This document shows, piece after piece, positions 43,475-53,939 of a stretch of 64,000 nucleotides of DNA. The DNA is from Lepidostoma basale. Taxonomy: Eukaryota; Arthropoda; Insecta; Trichoptera; Lepidostomatidae. Numbering within the stretch: the first letter of the stretch is position 1; each line of letters begins with the position of its first letter. The stretch spans positions 2,714,501 to 2,778,500 of the forward strand of contig JAHDVF020001251.1 in the NCBI GenBank assembly GCA_022606425.2. Reading direction: 5' to 3'. A program made the position numbers and the translations under genes. The notes below the pieces were generated by a model. That model saw only the letters and a program-made list of their open reading frames with translations. It ran no database searches and had not been told where the DNA came from.

Positions 43475-44268
43475 TTCTCAAAAATCCAACTACCCCGAGA
43501 TGTTGGGGCAGATCGGACTAGCGTTTGGCTGCATGAACTATCTGACCGGCGGAATGCAGAACCAGACGAAAACAACGGATTTCACAAACTACCAACCCCC
43601 GACGCCCGTGACCGGGGGATCGAGGAAACAGATTCATCCGGAAAGCGGAGAGAGCTTATCTTCGTCGAACGAGAAGATAGTTATAACGGCGAAATCGCCG
43701 AATCGTTCGCCTTCGCTGCACAACGGCACGACGCCAACGACGCAAAAGATATCGCCGCTTCTAGCGACGACCAAATTTGAAACTACAACTGAAACGAATC
43801 AATTGACTCCTTACGGTTACAACGCCGCGGCGAATATTCCTTTTGCGTTTTCGCATCAGCCGCCCGTTGTCAAAGACGACGAGAGTTCGAAGGAGACAAA
43901 AGAGGCGAAAGGGTGTAGGGAGCTGAACCAGAGCAGCATACGGAAGCGTGCGCAGTTTCAGCGGCAGCAGAACAAGAATTTTTTGTATCAGCAGCATTCT
44001 CCGCCAGCCTCGACCCTGCGCGTGAAGGCCAAGGACGCCATGGAGCTGCTGAGCGCGGACAACCTGCGGCGGTCCTCGCTGCGGGCGAAAGGTCAGCCCC
44101 TGGCCAAGAGTATGTCGGTGTTCTCTCGGCGGCGCTCGCCCGTGTGGGACGGGCGCTGCCACAGCGCCTCGTACCAGCCGGGGGGCTCGGACTCGCGCCA
44201 ATGCCTGCTTTGCTTGGAGGAGCCCAGCTCGCCGCCGCACTCGCATGCCTTGCTCACACTCACTCCAG
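43475..44268 (+). CDS. Ca-alpha1D: Cav1 alpha-1 exon J: long variable C-terminal tail
   Basis: A 794-nt open exon, far richer in GC and CpG than its surroundings. GA of exon H plus T gives Asp, then SQKSNYPEMLGQIGLAFGCM, NYLTGGMQNQ, a Ser/Thr/Pro-rich middle (KSPNRSPSLHNGTTPTTQKI, NQLTPYGYNAAANIPF), a charged stretch (KDDESSKETKEAKGCRELNQ), then RKRAQFQRQQNKNFLYQQHS, RVKAKDAMELLSADNLRRSS, KSMSVFSRRRSPVWDGR and RQCLLCLEEPSSPPHSHALL. I know no domain here; basic SxRRxS-like sites suggest phosphorylation, which is inference. Acceptor gttcag at 43469-43474. Donor CCAG|gtcact at 44269 is not strong but gives the only phase (1) that matches exon K. Confidence 0.75.
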
Positions 44269-44499
44269 GTCACTCCTTCTCTTTCGCGCATGCTCGTACG
44301 CCGCGCACACGCCGCCATCTTATCATTCCCACCTCCAAGTCTCGATTGCCAACCACGTCCAACCAAATATATCCATATTAATGTTGTCATATAAAATTTC
44401 TTGTTAGAACTTCATTTTAAATATTGAAAATTAGTAACTAAAATATTCACGGATATAAATCAAATTCTACATTTAACCGTTTATTATTATTTTTTAAAT
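44269..44499. other. Intron start after exon J
   Basis: GC stays moderately high to about 44340, so the exon could use a later donor; none keeps the phase as well. Confidence 0.4.
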
Positions 44500-44890
44500 A
44501 GGGCTAATGGATTTTATGCATTTAGTGGGTCGGTTGTATAGGTTAATCTTGAAAAGATTCACAAGTGCAATCAAATCTACATAGATGGACAATTAAAACT
44601 GACACGTGAGGATAGATATGGATTTGAAGTATATATACATCTTCCAAAAATTTGTCATGCATGATCATAATAACAAAGGTGGAATGGGGAATGTTGTAAT
44701 TACATAAAGCGTGCGCTTAACCCAACCAATGACAGGTCATAAGTCCTGTAAACACCTTGATCATCCATATTCAGTTTCCAGTTTGCGTCTTCGTCTCTAT
44801 TGAGATACAATTAAATTTGAATTAACCACCCTTTGGTGAAAATCCAGGATTTCGTATACAAGTATAAGTATACATTCACAAATATTAATA
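44500..44890 (-). mobile_element. S2-related long element
   Basis: atttagtgggtcggttgtat, caagtgcaatcaaatctaca, ttccaaaaatttgtcatgca, gtggaatggggaatgttgta, cgtctctattgagatacaat, then gaaaatccaggatttcgtat. Same order as 22190-22495; complement at 57775 and 61525. Confidence 0.82.
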
Positions 44891-45044
44891 ACTTATTTTT
44901 AAATGGAGGTCTGCCTTCGAGCCGGTCTTATTTTTAATGTCTCTGAAGTAACGTGTTTTTTGTATTTGGGTATTGTCATTTTATATCTTCTATATGAATA
45001 AAACTCAATGTGCGTTATTGTGTTTTGAGACAACTGAGTACGAT

Positions 45045-45728
45045 GATTTGTGATATAAGTGCGATGGGCGAGAAATTGGAGCAAGTTACCGAATTTAAGT
45101 ATTTGGGGAGCATGTTTACAAGGGACGGAAAAATGGAGAAAGACATCGAAAGAAGGGTTTGTGCTGGGAATAAAATAAATGGTGCACTCAAAGTCATTAC
45201 TGCAAATAGAAAGCCACCCCCAACAATATCCACAGAAGCAAAGATGGCAGTACACAATGGAGTTCTAGTGCCAACCCTCATGTATGGAAGTGAAGCTTGG
45301 AGCTGGCAAAAGAAGGATAAAAGCAGGATAAACCCCGTAGAAATGTTGTATGATAGAATACCGAACGATGAAATAAGAAAGAAATGTAAGGCAGATGACT
45401 GCATCATGGATAAAATTAAAAAAAGGATCCCTGAGATGGTTTGGACATATGGAACGAATGGATGAGAGTAGAATGGTTAAAAAGTTGTACACAAGCAGCG
45501 TGAGTGGAAAAAGAAGCCGAGGACGACCGAGGAAAACATGGCATGACCAAATTAATCAATTACTAAAAGGCAGCAACATTCGAAGTCGGAATAATCGACG
45601 TGCGTGCATGGTACGATGTATGAATGTAGAGGAAACCCGAGAAGTATGCCAGGACAGAGCATTGTGGCGATCCATCCTCTCTGCCTACCCTTCCGGGGAA
45701 ATGGCGTGATGGTTAGTTAGTTAGTTAT
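45045..45728 (+). mobile_element. Family A non-LTR 3' end, well preserved
   Basis: Encodes ISAMGEKLEQVTEFKYLGSM, FTRDGKMEKDIERRVCAGNK, HNGVLVPTLMYGSEAWSWQK, then an in-frame deletion (RINPVEMLYDRIPND) and, one frame over, LRWFGHMERMDESRMVKKLY, SRGRPRKTWHDQINQLLKGS and REVCQDRALWRSILSAYPSG. Tail ggttagttagttagttat. Confidence 0.9.
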
Positions 45729-46425
45729 TTATAAGAACGGGATGAAATTTTCAATATATTTTTTAATTGTACTCTGACCGTTGTTCTGGTAATACTTTTG
45801 TTACAAATCAAACTCTAAATAACTTTAAAATTAATTAATTAATTTTCGTAGGACAGGCGAATATAGATCATAATGATCGGATGAGTCCAATGTTTAGAGT
45901 CCATTTTTGTTTAAAGTTATTGATAGAGATTTTAGACAGTTTGACACATCACTTGAATCGCAATTCTGTGAATATTGTCTATGGAATTTATTACGTCAAT
46001 GTCAAATATAAATGTTGTATGATTTATAATTTAATTTTTGACAAAATGGTTGGTATATCGAGATAAGGGCATTGTTAAAATGGCGGTGTTCTGCCGTTGG
46101 AACGAACTAAACGGATCACTGTTTTTGTCGTGCCCTCGTCGGCTAAATGTTCCCTAGAGACCTTGTTCTAGAACCTTCCTGATTGCTCTATCAGAATCTC
46201 TCCAATATGTCGGAAATTAAAAAAAGAATACTTACTCTACACTCCGTAGACTTGTTGAAACCCCGGAATATATTATAATAAGTGATTTTTATGTCACAAG
46301 AATGGATTAACGTAATATTTGTCGAATCTAACCTTACCTTACCCCTCTGCTTGCAAGCTCGTATGTAATTTATAATTGATTGGGTATTATGAATCTGAAA
46401 TGCATAATAACATTACCTTTTTTGT
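45729..46425. other. Unassigned intron
   Basis: No gene or repeat recognised. Confidence 0.4.
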
Positions 46426-47045
46426 AATGAATAGGAATGAAAATTTGTGTTTTCTAGAGGTTTTAACATGTTTTATGGGAATGGCATATTTTTCCTTTCT
46501 TAAGGATTTTAACGCCTTAGAAAGGCATTTGATAACGCCTTAGAAAGGCATTTGATAATGCCTTAGAAAGGCGTTCGATAACGCCTTAGAAAGGCATTCC
46601 ATACTGCCTTAGAAAGGCATTTGATAACACCTTAGAAAGGCATTTGATAACGCCTTAGCAAGGCATTCCATAACGCCTTAGAAAGGCATTCCATAACGCC
46701 TTAGAAAGGCATTTGTTAACGCTTTAGAAAGGCATTTGATAACACCTTAGAAAGGCATTTGATAACCCTTTAAAAAGTTATTCAATAACGCCTTAGAAAG
46801 GCATTTGATAACGCCTTAGAAAGGCATTTGATAACTCTTTAGAAAGGCATTCGATAACGCCTTAGAAAGGCATTCGATAACACCTCAGAAAGACATTCCA
46901 TAACGCCTTAAAAAGGTATTCGATGACGCCTTAGAATAGTATTTAATAACTCCTTAGAAAGGCATTCGATAACGCCAGCGAAACACGACATTCCCATAAA
47001 TATATTAGAACTTCTAGAAAAAATATGTTTTCATTCATTTATTAT
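46426..47045. repeat. S1 snapback element with expanded centre (23-bp array)
   Basis: Left arm aatgaaaatttgtgttttct .. tgggaatggcatatttttcc and right arm gaaacacgacattcccataa .. aacttctagaaaa belong to S1. Between them (46505-46980) about 20 units of ataacgccttagaaaggcatttg repeat every 23 bp. The unit equals the central arm of normal S1 copies (gataatgccttagaaaggcg). Confidence 0.93.
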
Positions 47046-47129
47046 TATCATTATAGAAACTATAAATAGCTTTCTTATATCTCATTTACCTAGTGTGACC
47101 AGTTTCAATACTATATTAAAAATAACAAG

Positions 47130-47649
47130 TCCTTTTTTTTTCAAATTAACAGAAGGTCATGGGTACCACTCTCACTTCTTACATAAACCTTTGAACTCAT
47201 GGTATCACAGGTCTCAAACCAAGTCCTCCACCATCTTAAAGTTGTATCTATCCTTGAATCTGATGGTTCGCTGTGAGTTATGGGTTGCATTCCTGGCTTT
47301 TTTCATTATTTGTATCTTTTCTTCGTTTATCTCTACACCCACCTCCTTGGCTGCTGTCTCTAAAGACTCAAATACTTCTTGTGCGGCTGCTAGGGATCTT
47401 CCTACAATGTTAAGGTCGTCTGCATATCCTATGATCTGGCTGCTTTGAAAGTATGTGTCGGGATTCGTATTAAGGTATATAGTTATGTAGTTATGTGGTA
47501 TTATAGTTTTCCTTATGGCATATTCCAAACTCAGGTTAAAAATTGTTAGGGCTAAACCATCACCCCTGTGATACCATGAGTTCATCTGTGAGCTCTCCTC
47601 CAATCTTGACTCTACATTTTGTATTATCTATGGTTGCTTTTACCAGTCC
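47130..47649 (-). mobile_element. Non-LTR reverse transcriptase fragment (further family)
   Basis: The minus-strand ORF 47214-47603 includes GLALTIFNLSLEYAIRKTII, SSQIIGYADDLNIVGRSLAA (YADD box), GVEINEEKIQIMKKARNATH and RTIRFKDRYNFKMVEDLV. Upstream it continues, frameshifted, as VKATIDNTKCRVKIGGELTD up to 47649, where a TIR element cuts it. Confidence 0.85.
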
Positions 47650-48207
47650 TAATGTGTAAAGGCAACAAGCCGTAACTTAAGTTGCGGCTGTTTGGCGTAA
47701 CACGGCCCAAAGATTTCTTATAACTGGCCTCTATCACATACAATCACAGATTGTTCTCTATCTCTTTCCTTTACTGAGATATTCACTATCCCAATAGCCG
47801 CAAAATTGTATTAATTTGATACATGTTTTGGCAAAAAGCATCATTTTAAGTTGCTGCTTTTTACCACGGCAAAGCCAAAACTTGCGGCCTTTTGCTGCGA
47901 CACAATATTTATCCTGGCAAATGATAGCAACCTAAATTGCGGCCCATTACCAAATTATTTGTGCGACGGTCTAGGTAATATGTGGCGGCAAAACACATTT
48001 TCTTTAATAATATGAAGCTTACTATGCTTTTATGGCAAAAACGCGTCTTAATCATTTCTAAGAACTGTATTCTTACTTTTAAAACTTAGTTTGCATAAGA
48101 AAACTTATTTTAAATGATAAAATATAGCAAAAAACAAAATAAAACTATAAACCCGTTTATCTCAAAACTAATATTTTTAACTTGCGGCTATTTGCCTTTG
48201 CACATTA
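47650..48207. mobile_element. TIR element with subterminal repeats
   Basis: Left end taatgtgtaaaggcaacaag and right end (complement) taatgtgcaaaggcaaatag. Inside, cttgcggc/gttgcggc-type words recur at least five times (47680, 47850-47900, 47940, 48180). TA lies at both edges. 558 bp, no ORF, non-autonomous; superfamily unknown. Confidence 0.75.
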
Positions 48208-48829
48208 GAGTCTTACTAACTTCATAACTTTATTATGCATCTAAGGTCATAAATTCCCACTCAATTGGTTGTGTATTTGAATAGGATATTCACGCATCGC
48301 CTGTTAATTCTCCATTTTATGTTGCATGGTGTCGGTTATGTTTCCTGCCTGCTTGGATGGACTCCCGCCTCACAGTTGCCAACCTAACGCTACCCGTGTT
48401 GTCTGCATCGATATACTCTTTGGTGTTTGGTCATTTTATGAAAAGGGAAGATTCCAATTTGACACTTTAAAGTACACTAATTGTGTTTTTATATCATAAC
48501 CCAAATATTTGGAATTAAAATTAATTATCTTACCTTTTCATAAAATAATCCAATTTCTGTGTTTACTATATAATATATTAAATTTATTATTACTAATTTA
48601 AATTTTATACTTGTGAAAATCAAATATATACGTAAGTATTTATTTATAAATTAAAATTTATTAGGAGCTATGATTGATGAAGCATTTTTTTGTAAATACG
48701 CTGAATACTTGTTATATTGTGTACATTTGAGTAAATGCAGTATCTAATGTTTCACTATTATTTGAAACTACACCATTTTAACGAATTTCTTCACCATTTT
48801 ACTGCATTTTCAAGACATGCTACGCCATT
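48208..48829. other. Unassigned intron
   Basis: AT-rich with a moderate-GC patch at 48280-48420 that has no long ORF. Confidence 0.4.
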
Positions 48830-48965
48830 CTAAAGAATTATTAGGCCATTAAAAGAACATTTACGCCATTCTTAAGAAAATCTACGCCATTCTAAAGACA
48901 TTTACGCCATTCAAAGAAAATCTACGCCATTTTAAAGAAATTTTATGCCATTTTAGAACTTTAAC
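48830..48965. repeat. 20-21-bp tandem repeat
   Basis: gccattctaaagaaatctac-type unit; gccatt at 48834, 48845, 48865, 48886, 48906, 48926 and 48947. Confidence 0.85.
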
Positions 48966-49299
48966 GTTATTATAGTGAATTTCTATGGAACTTAGTTATA
49001 ATTAAGCTTAATTAATATAAGCTTAATTATACCATTTTACGGATATTCGCTGTTAATTCGCCATTTTCTCTAAATAAATGTATTGTTATGTTATTGATAA
49101 AAATATTCAAAACTATCAATACAGATAATTTTGTCTTAACCTGATGCAGTATTAAATGCCAGTAGTGAGAGCAACCAGACTGAAGTGCGTAATTAAATCT
49201 GAGATTGATTCTTTTGTTTTGATGACACTACGTTTGAGACCCAGATGCTTATTATTATATGCGATATTCTTAATATTATTTGGACCATTACTATAGTGG

Positions 49300-49432
49300 T
49301 CTTGGCCTGGTGTATTTTTAAAACCCCTTGGCCTTGTGTATTTTTACAAACATTTAGCCTGGTGTAGTTTTACAAGCTCTTGGCCTGGTGTATTTTTACA
49401 AACTATTGGCTTGGTGTATTTGTGCAGTAAAC
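49300..49432. repeat. 26-bp tandem repeat
   Basis: ttggcctggtgtatttttac+aaacta, about five units with starts at 49328, 49354, 49380 and 49406. Confidence 0.85.
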
Positions 49433-49794
49433 AAAATGTTTAAAATGGTCATACTCAAATGTACACAACTTTATACTTGTACACTAAGTGATATTATTAA
49501 TATTAAATTTAGCATTCTATATTTAATTCAATCAAAACTGATTTCTTGGAATTTAATTCTAACAATTGATTTTTTTATAATTTATGTGTGAGGTTTGATA
49601 GAAAAGAAACAACAATTCTTTTTAATTAATCATTAACTATGATTTTGTTCTCCTTCAGAATAGTTCATTCCCTGTTTTATTTGGCATTACGTCCACATTT
49701 CAAATAGCCACTTTCAGAGTACAGCTCTCCATATCATATAGCAGACCAGACATAACACTTCTTGTCTTGAGGCCATGATCAAAGTCAAAATTAG
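49433..49794. other. Unassigned intron
   Basis: No feature recognised. Confidence 0.4.
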
Positions 49795-49908
49795 CTAATT
49801 AATACAAATGAAAATGTCTGTTTTCTAGTAGTTTTATTATATTTTATGTGAATGACATGTTTCCCTTGTCTAAGGCATTATAAAATGAGATTTGATAATA
49901 CCTTCTTA

Positions 49909-50235
49909 TTCAGCCTTTTGGGGCCTCCACTCCTGGCTGTATTCCTCCTCTTTCCACTCCCTTCTATCCTGAGCGATTCCCATTTCCGCAATCTCCCGGA
50001 TATCTTTGCGCCAACACAACTGTGGGCGCCCAATTCCACGCTTTGCCGTTTTCGGACATCATCATACCAATCGCCTTGTCCACTTTTCATCTGGGTCACG
50101 AGCGACGTGATCCGCCCAACGCCACTTAAGGGTTGCCGCCAGCTTGATTACATCTGAGTCATGACATCCCCGACTCTTTCCCGCAAGCTGATACCCAACA
50201 TACCTCTCTCCATTGCTCTCTGTGTGACTCTCAGC
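49909..50235 (-). mobile_element. Non-LTR 3' end inserted in S1
   Basis: The minus strand reads ADHVARDPDEKWTRRLV-like and WYDDVRKRQSVELGAHSCVG, with IAQDRREWKEEEYSQEWRP-like sequence out of frame. Flanked by gataatacc (left) and gataatgcc (right). Confidence 0.72.
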
Positions 50236-50270
50236 TAATGATAATGCCTAAGACAGGCAAAATATATCAT

Positions 50271-50582
50271 TCTTCTTCGTCTTCCTCAGCCAATTTCCGT
50301 CCACTCCTGGACAAACGTCACACGTCACTCTGTCCTGTGCAGACTGCATCCAGGTTATTCCGACGTGTCTGTTTAGATCATTCTTCCACCGTAGTTGCGG
50401 TCGCCCTGCACTTGTCTTTGCCGTCCACGGTCTCCGAGTCAGCAGTTTTCTTGTCCACTTTTCATCTGAGCTTCTGGCTACGAGACCTGCCCATTGCCAT
50501 CTTAGAGTCGCCACCCGGTGGATGATGTCAGTGACCTTTGTTTTTTCTCTCACCGTATCGCTTCTGACTCTGTCTCTTAGGC
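50271..50582 (-). mobile_element. Family C 3' end inserted in S1
   Basis: The minus strand reads REKTKVTDIIHRVATLRWQW, AGLVARSSDEKWTRKLLTRR, GRPQLRWKNDLNRHVGITWM. Tail cttcttcgtcttcctc. Confidence 0.88.
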
Positions 50583-50660
50583 TTCACATTGTCATTCACA
50601 TAAAACATAATAAAACTTGTATAAAACAGACGATTTTATTTGTATTAATTATTTAATATA

Positions 50661-51035
50661 GTGTTATTCAAGAGACAATAAATTAGAATAAGCTAATACT
50701 TTTTTAAAATTTGTTTAAGATATCTGTCAATTTCTATCCGACACTTTATCTATGAATCGAAAGTCCAGTCTTGTCTTTTCGATCAAACCTCGTATATTTC
50801 CTGAACAATTGTAATATAATGATGAATTAAAGTTATTTTAAACGGTATGTCAAAGTAAGAAAACGAAAGATGTTCAATTTAACATGCTGAATTGTGTTTT
50901 TAGCGCTTTTATATTCCGTTTGAATTAACCCCATGAAATAGCAGAAAGAAGAAAATACACATTTGCACCATTACATCAAATATATTGTGATGAATTTATC
51001 TGTATTTTTAAAATAACTGCACATTCAAATATTGA
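50661..51035. other. Unassigned intron
   Basis: No feature recognised. Confidence 0.4.
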
Positions 51036-51512
51036 TACAAACTTGTATGGAAGCGAAGCATGGAACTGGCAAAAGAAGGATGAAAGTAAAATAAATGCAG
51101 TAGAAATGAGATCTCTTAGACGAATGTGTGGATACTCTGTGTATGATAGAGTGTCGAATGAAAATATAACAAGTGAATGCGGTGCGAATGGCGGTGTCAT
51201 GAACAAAATAATGAAAGGATCATTAAGATGGTTTGGACATATGGAAAGAAAGAATGGTAAAAAAAATACATGTTAGCGATGTAAATGGAACCAGAAATAG
51301 AGGAAGACCGAGGAAAATGTGGCACGATCAAATAAATCAAATATTGAATGTCGGCCATGTGAGGAGTCAGAGAAATCGACGCGCGTGCATGACACGATGT
51401 ATGAATGTTGAGGAAACGAGTGAAATATGTCAAGAAAGAAAAGTGTGGCACTCCATTATTTCTGCCCACCCCTTCGGAGAGACGGTGTGATGGTTAGTTA
51501 GTTAGTTAATAT
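51036..51512 (+). mobile_element. Family A non-LTR 3' end
   Basis: YGSEAWNWQKKDESKINAVE, MRSLRRMCGYSVYDRVSNEN, LRWFGHMERK; one frame over GRPRKMWHDQINQILNVGHV, VEETSEICQERKVWHSIISA. Tail ggttagttagttagttaa. Confidence 0.9.
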
Positions 51513-51973
51513 GTTTGGAAGTGAAGTAAAGAAAAAAGAAATTCTTTAATTATTATATTAAAAATTTCACTTCAATACATATGCAGTAATTTAATAATGG
51601 TATACTGACGATTGATAGTTGTCATTTAAACCGATTTGAGCGCCATCTCTTGGTGACTTTCATTACACACAAGTAAACAATTACATTAAAAATATTGTTC
51701 ACGGCAAAATAGACTGTAATGCCCGTAGCGATAAAATAACTATTTGTTTGTCACTAAGAATTCATTTATATGCATTTTAAAAGTGAATCATAACTCTTTT
51801 TTTAAACCTTCTCCGGAATATAAGAATTAAGTAGTGAAAATTTCATTACAGTCGGTTCAGTATTCGTCGAATCTTTCCGTCGATTTGGAATGTAATGGTC
51901 GTGGTATTTTCGTCTCGCCGCTAACGAGTGTATCCGGCGATGTGGTGTTAATACAATGCTTGCACGTGCGCAG
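51513..51973. other. Intron before exon K
   Basis: No repeat recognised. 51850-51970 is higher in GC and open in one frame (YSSNLSVDLECNGRGIFVSP); an upstream extension of exon K is possible but would break phase with exon J. Confidence 0.45.
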
Positions 51974-52083
51974 GTGTGAGCGGCCAGAACGCCCGCCTCG
52001 CACACTCCCTTCCCGGCAGCCCCGCGGACAGGAGAGGCAACTCCCTCGGGGTGGTGGGCTCCGCGGAGAGTCTGGTGTGCAGG
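51974..52083 (+). CDS. Ca-alpha1D: Cav1 alpha-1 exon K: distal tail
   Basis: Completes Gly from exon J and reads VSGQNARLAHSLPGSPADRR and GNSLGVVGSAESLVCR. It precedes the conserved AEQGLGKYC segment of exon L, where fly has SSDMNGLAESLIGG before VLAAEGMGKYC. The shared AESL word supports the frame. Acceptor gtgcgcag at 51966-51973, donor gtgagt at 52084, phase 1 in and 0 out. Confidence 0.87.
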
Positions 52084-52400
52084 GTGAGTCCTCATCACTA
52101 TCCCACCTAACCTAACCTAACATAACTCCAGAGGTACGCCGCATTCTGTCTGAGGTTTTCTATGGTTCCTAACTTTATATAACCTAATATAACTCTAAGG
52201 TTTTCTATGGTACCTAACTTTACCTAACCTAACATAACTCCACAGGTGCGCCGCGTCCCGACTTAGGTTTTCTATGGTTCCTAACTTTATCTAACCTAAC
52301 ATAACTCCAGAGGTACACTGCGTCCTGTCTTAGGTTTTCTATGGTTCCTAACTCAACCTAACCTAACAACTCCACAGGTATGCCGCATCTGCAATGTTTC
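52084..52400. repeat. ~70-bp tandem repeat with CCTAA runs
   Basis: About four units of cctaacctaacataactcca + caggtgcgccgc + ttaggttttctatggttcct, immediately after the donor of exon K. Each unit has cctaa doublets, like the insect telomere word TTAGG, and a cag|gt(g/a) string. Confidence 0.85.
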
Positions 52401-52518
52401 ATTCATGAAACAATAAAAAATACCATTTTGACTTGATCATGTCTAACCAAAGCCAACACATTTTAACGACGGATGTCAAAGGGCTATCCGAGACAATGTT
52501 CGTTTTTTTCTTTTTCAG

Positions 52519-52625
52519 GTCTTAGCTGAACAGGGTTTAGGCAAATACTGTGATCAAGAATTCATCAAAACTACTTCTCGGGAGATGCAAGAGGCGCTGG
52601 ACATGACACAGGAGGAGATGGACAG
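52519..52625 (+). CDS. Ca-alpha1D: Cav1 alpha-1 exon L: conserved distal motif
   Basis: Reads VLAEQGLGKYCDQEFIKTTS, REMQEALDMTQEEMD, with AG of Arg. Fly has VLAAEGMGKYCDSEFVGTAA then REMREALDMTPEEMN, so this is one of the best conserved parts of the distal tail. The equivalent of mammalian Cav1 tails (AEGLGLFARDPKFVALAKQE) suggests it is part of the distal regulatory domain; that link is from memory. Acceptor tttttcag at 52511-52518, donor gtcaga at 52626. Confidence 0.95.
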
Positions 52626-52629
52626 GTCA

Positions 52630-53456
52630 GATATACACACACTCTTATGGAGAGGGAGATGTAATGGGAATGTATCCAGTGGAAAGGATATAATTAGGAT
52701 TGAGGAGAGGGGAGATGTAACGGGAACGTATCCAGTGGAAAGAATATAATTAGGATTAAGGAGAGGGGAGATGTAATGGGAATGTATCCAGTGGAAAGGG
52801 TATAATTAGGATTGAGGAGGAGGGAGATGTAACGGGAATGTATCCAGTGGAAAGGATATAATTAAGATTGAGGAGAGGGGAGATGTAACGGGAACGTATC
52901 CAGTGGAAAGGGTATAATTAGGATTGAGGAGGAGGGAGATGTAACGGGAATGTATCCAGTGGAAAGGATATAATTAAGATTGAGGAGAGGGGAGATGTAA
53001 CGGGAACGTATCCAGTGGAAAGGGTATAATTAGGATTGAGGAGGAGGGAGATGTAACGGGAATGTATCCAGTGGAAAGGATATAATTAAGATTGAGGAGA
53101 GGGGAGATGTAACGGGAACGTATCCAGTGGAAAGGGTATAATTAGGATTGAGGAGGAGGGAGATGTAACGGGAATGTATCCAGTGGAAAGGATATAATTA
53201 AGATTGAGGAGAGGTTTAACGGGAACATCCAGTGGAAAGAGTATAATTAGGATTGAGTAGAGGGGAGATGTAACGGGAACATATCGAGTGGAAGGGGTAT
53301 AATTAAGATTGAGGAGAGGGGAGATGTAACGGTAACGTATCCAGTGGAAAGGGTATAATTAGAATTGAGGAGAGGGGAGATGTAACGGGAACATATCGAG
53401 TGGAAGGGGTATAATTAGGATTGAGGAGAGGGGAGATGTAACGGGAACATATCGAG
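52630..53456. repeat. 56-bp minisatellite with ~111-bp higher-order unit
   Basis: Unit: gaggagaggggagatgtaac + gggaacgtatccagtggaaa + gggtataattaggatt. Around fourteen units. From about 52770 to 53210 two variants alternate (gagaggggag..gaacg..aaaggg with gaggagggag..gaatg..aaagga), a dimer repeated four times. Later units carry gaacatatcgag. Confidence 0.95.
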
Positions 53457-53731
53457 CATGGAAATTGAATTTAAATTGAATTGGTTATTTATTATATTTT
53501 CATTATTTTTGATGGTTTTTTAAATTTTTAAAATTTCTAAATAATTTAAAGTTAGGTTTTTTATTATTAATGTGCAAAATTTCAAGACCGTTTTCTTTAT
53601 TAAATGTATGATTATTTTCAATTTAATGGTTAGCGAACTCTGAAAAATTATTATTATATAAATAAATAGAGTTCAGTGAAAGTAAAAAGTATAATTATAT
53701 TTATTGAAGATTGTAATATTGTGCTCCGCAG
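53457..53731. other. Intron before exon M
   Basis: AT-rich; acceptor gtgctccgcag ends 53731. Confidence 0.5.
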
Positions 53732-53825
53732 GGCCGCACACCACCTGCTGCTGCAGGAGAGGCAGCGCAAGCAAGCGCAGCTCCAGCAGATCCAGCAGAA
53801 CATGACGGGCCAGCACACGCCTGTG
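53732..53825 (+). CDS. Ca-alpha1D: Cav1 alpha-1 exon M: Gln-rich distal tail
   Basis: Completes Arg from exon L, then AAHHLLLQERQRKQAQLQQI and QQNMTGQHTPV. AAHQIL follows EEMN in fly, matching AAHHLL here. The Gln/Arg-rich helix is likely coiled-coil-like. Acceptor ccgcag, donor gtgagt at 53826, phase 2 in and 0 out. Confidence 0.92.
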
Positions 53826-53939
53826 GTGAGTAGCTTAATTTATCTATTTACTTCCATACCTAGTACACATCTATTATTGTTTCTTAGCGAGCTGCCCAAT
53901 CCGGTCCAAGACACAAACATTAGTGGATTTCAACAAAAT

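Larger units (their letters stand above)
49795..50660. mobile_element. S1 snapback element with two non-LTR insertions
   Basis: S1 pieces: 49795-49908 (left arm), 50236-50270 (atgataatgcctaagacagg..), 50583-50660 (gtcattcacataaaacataa .. gtattaattatttaatatag). The gaps are filled by two antisense non-LTR 3' ends, both starting with ttctt tails. Confidence 0.9.

Noticed and set aside
43761..44390. 209-codon minus-strand ORF
   Set aside because: Antisense shadow of the GC-rich exon J; the + frame fits splice phase and host gene order.
46500..46985. CRISPR-like array (regular 23-bp words)
   Set aside because: No spacers; a direct tandem array within an S1 element in an insect genome.
51834..52115. 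93-codon ORF overlapping exon K in another frame
   Set aside because: Arg/Pro-rich by GC content; only the exon K frame joins exons J and L in phase.
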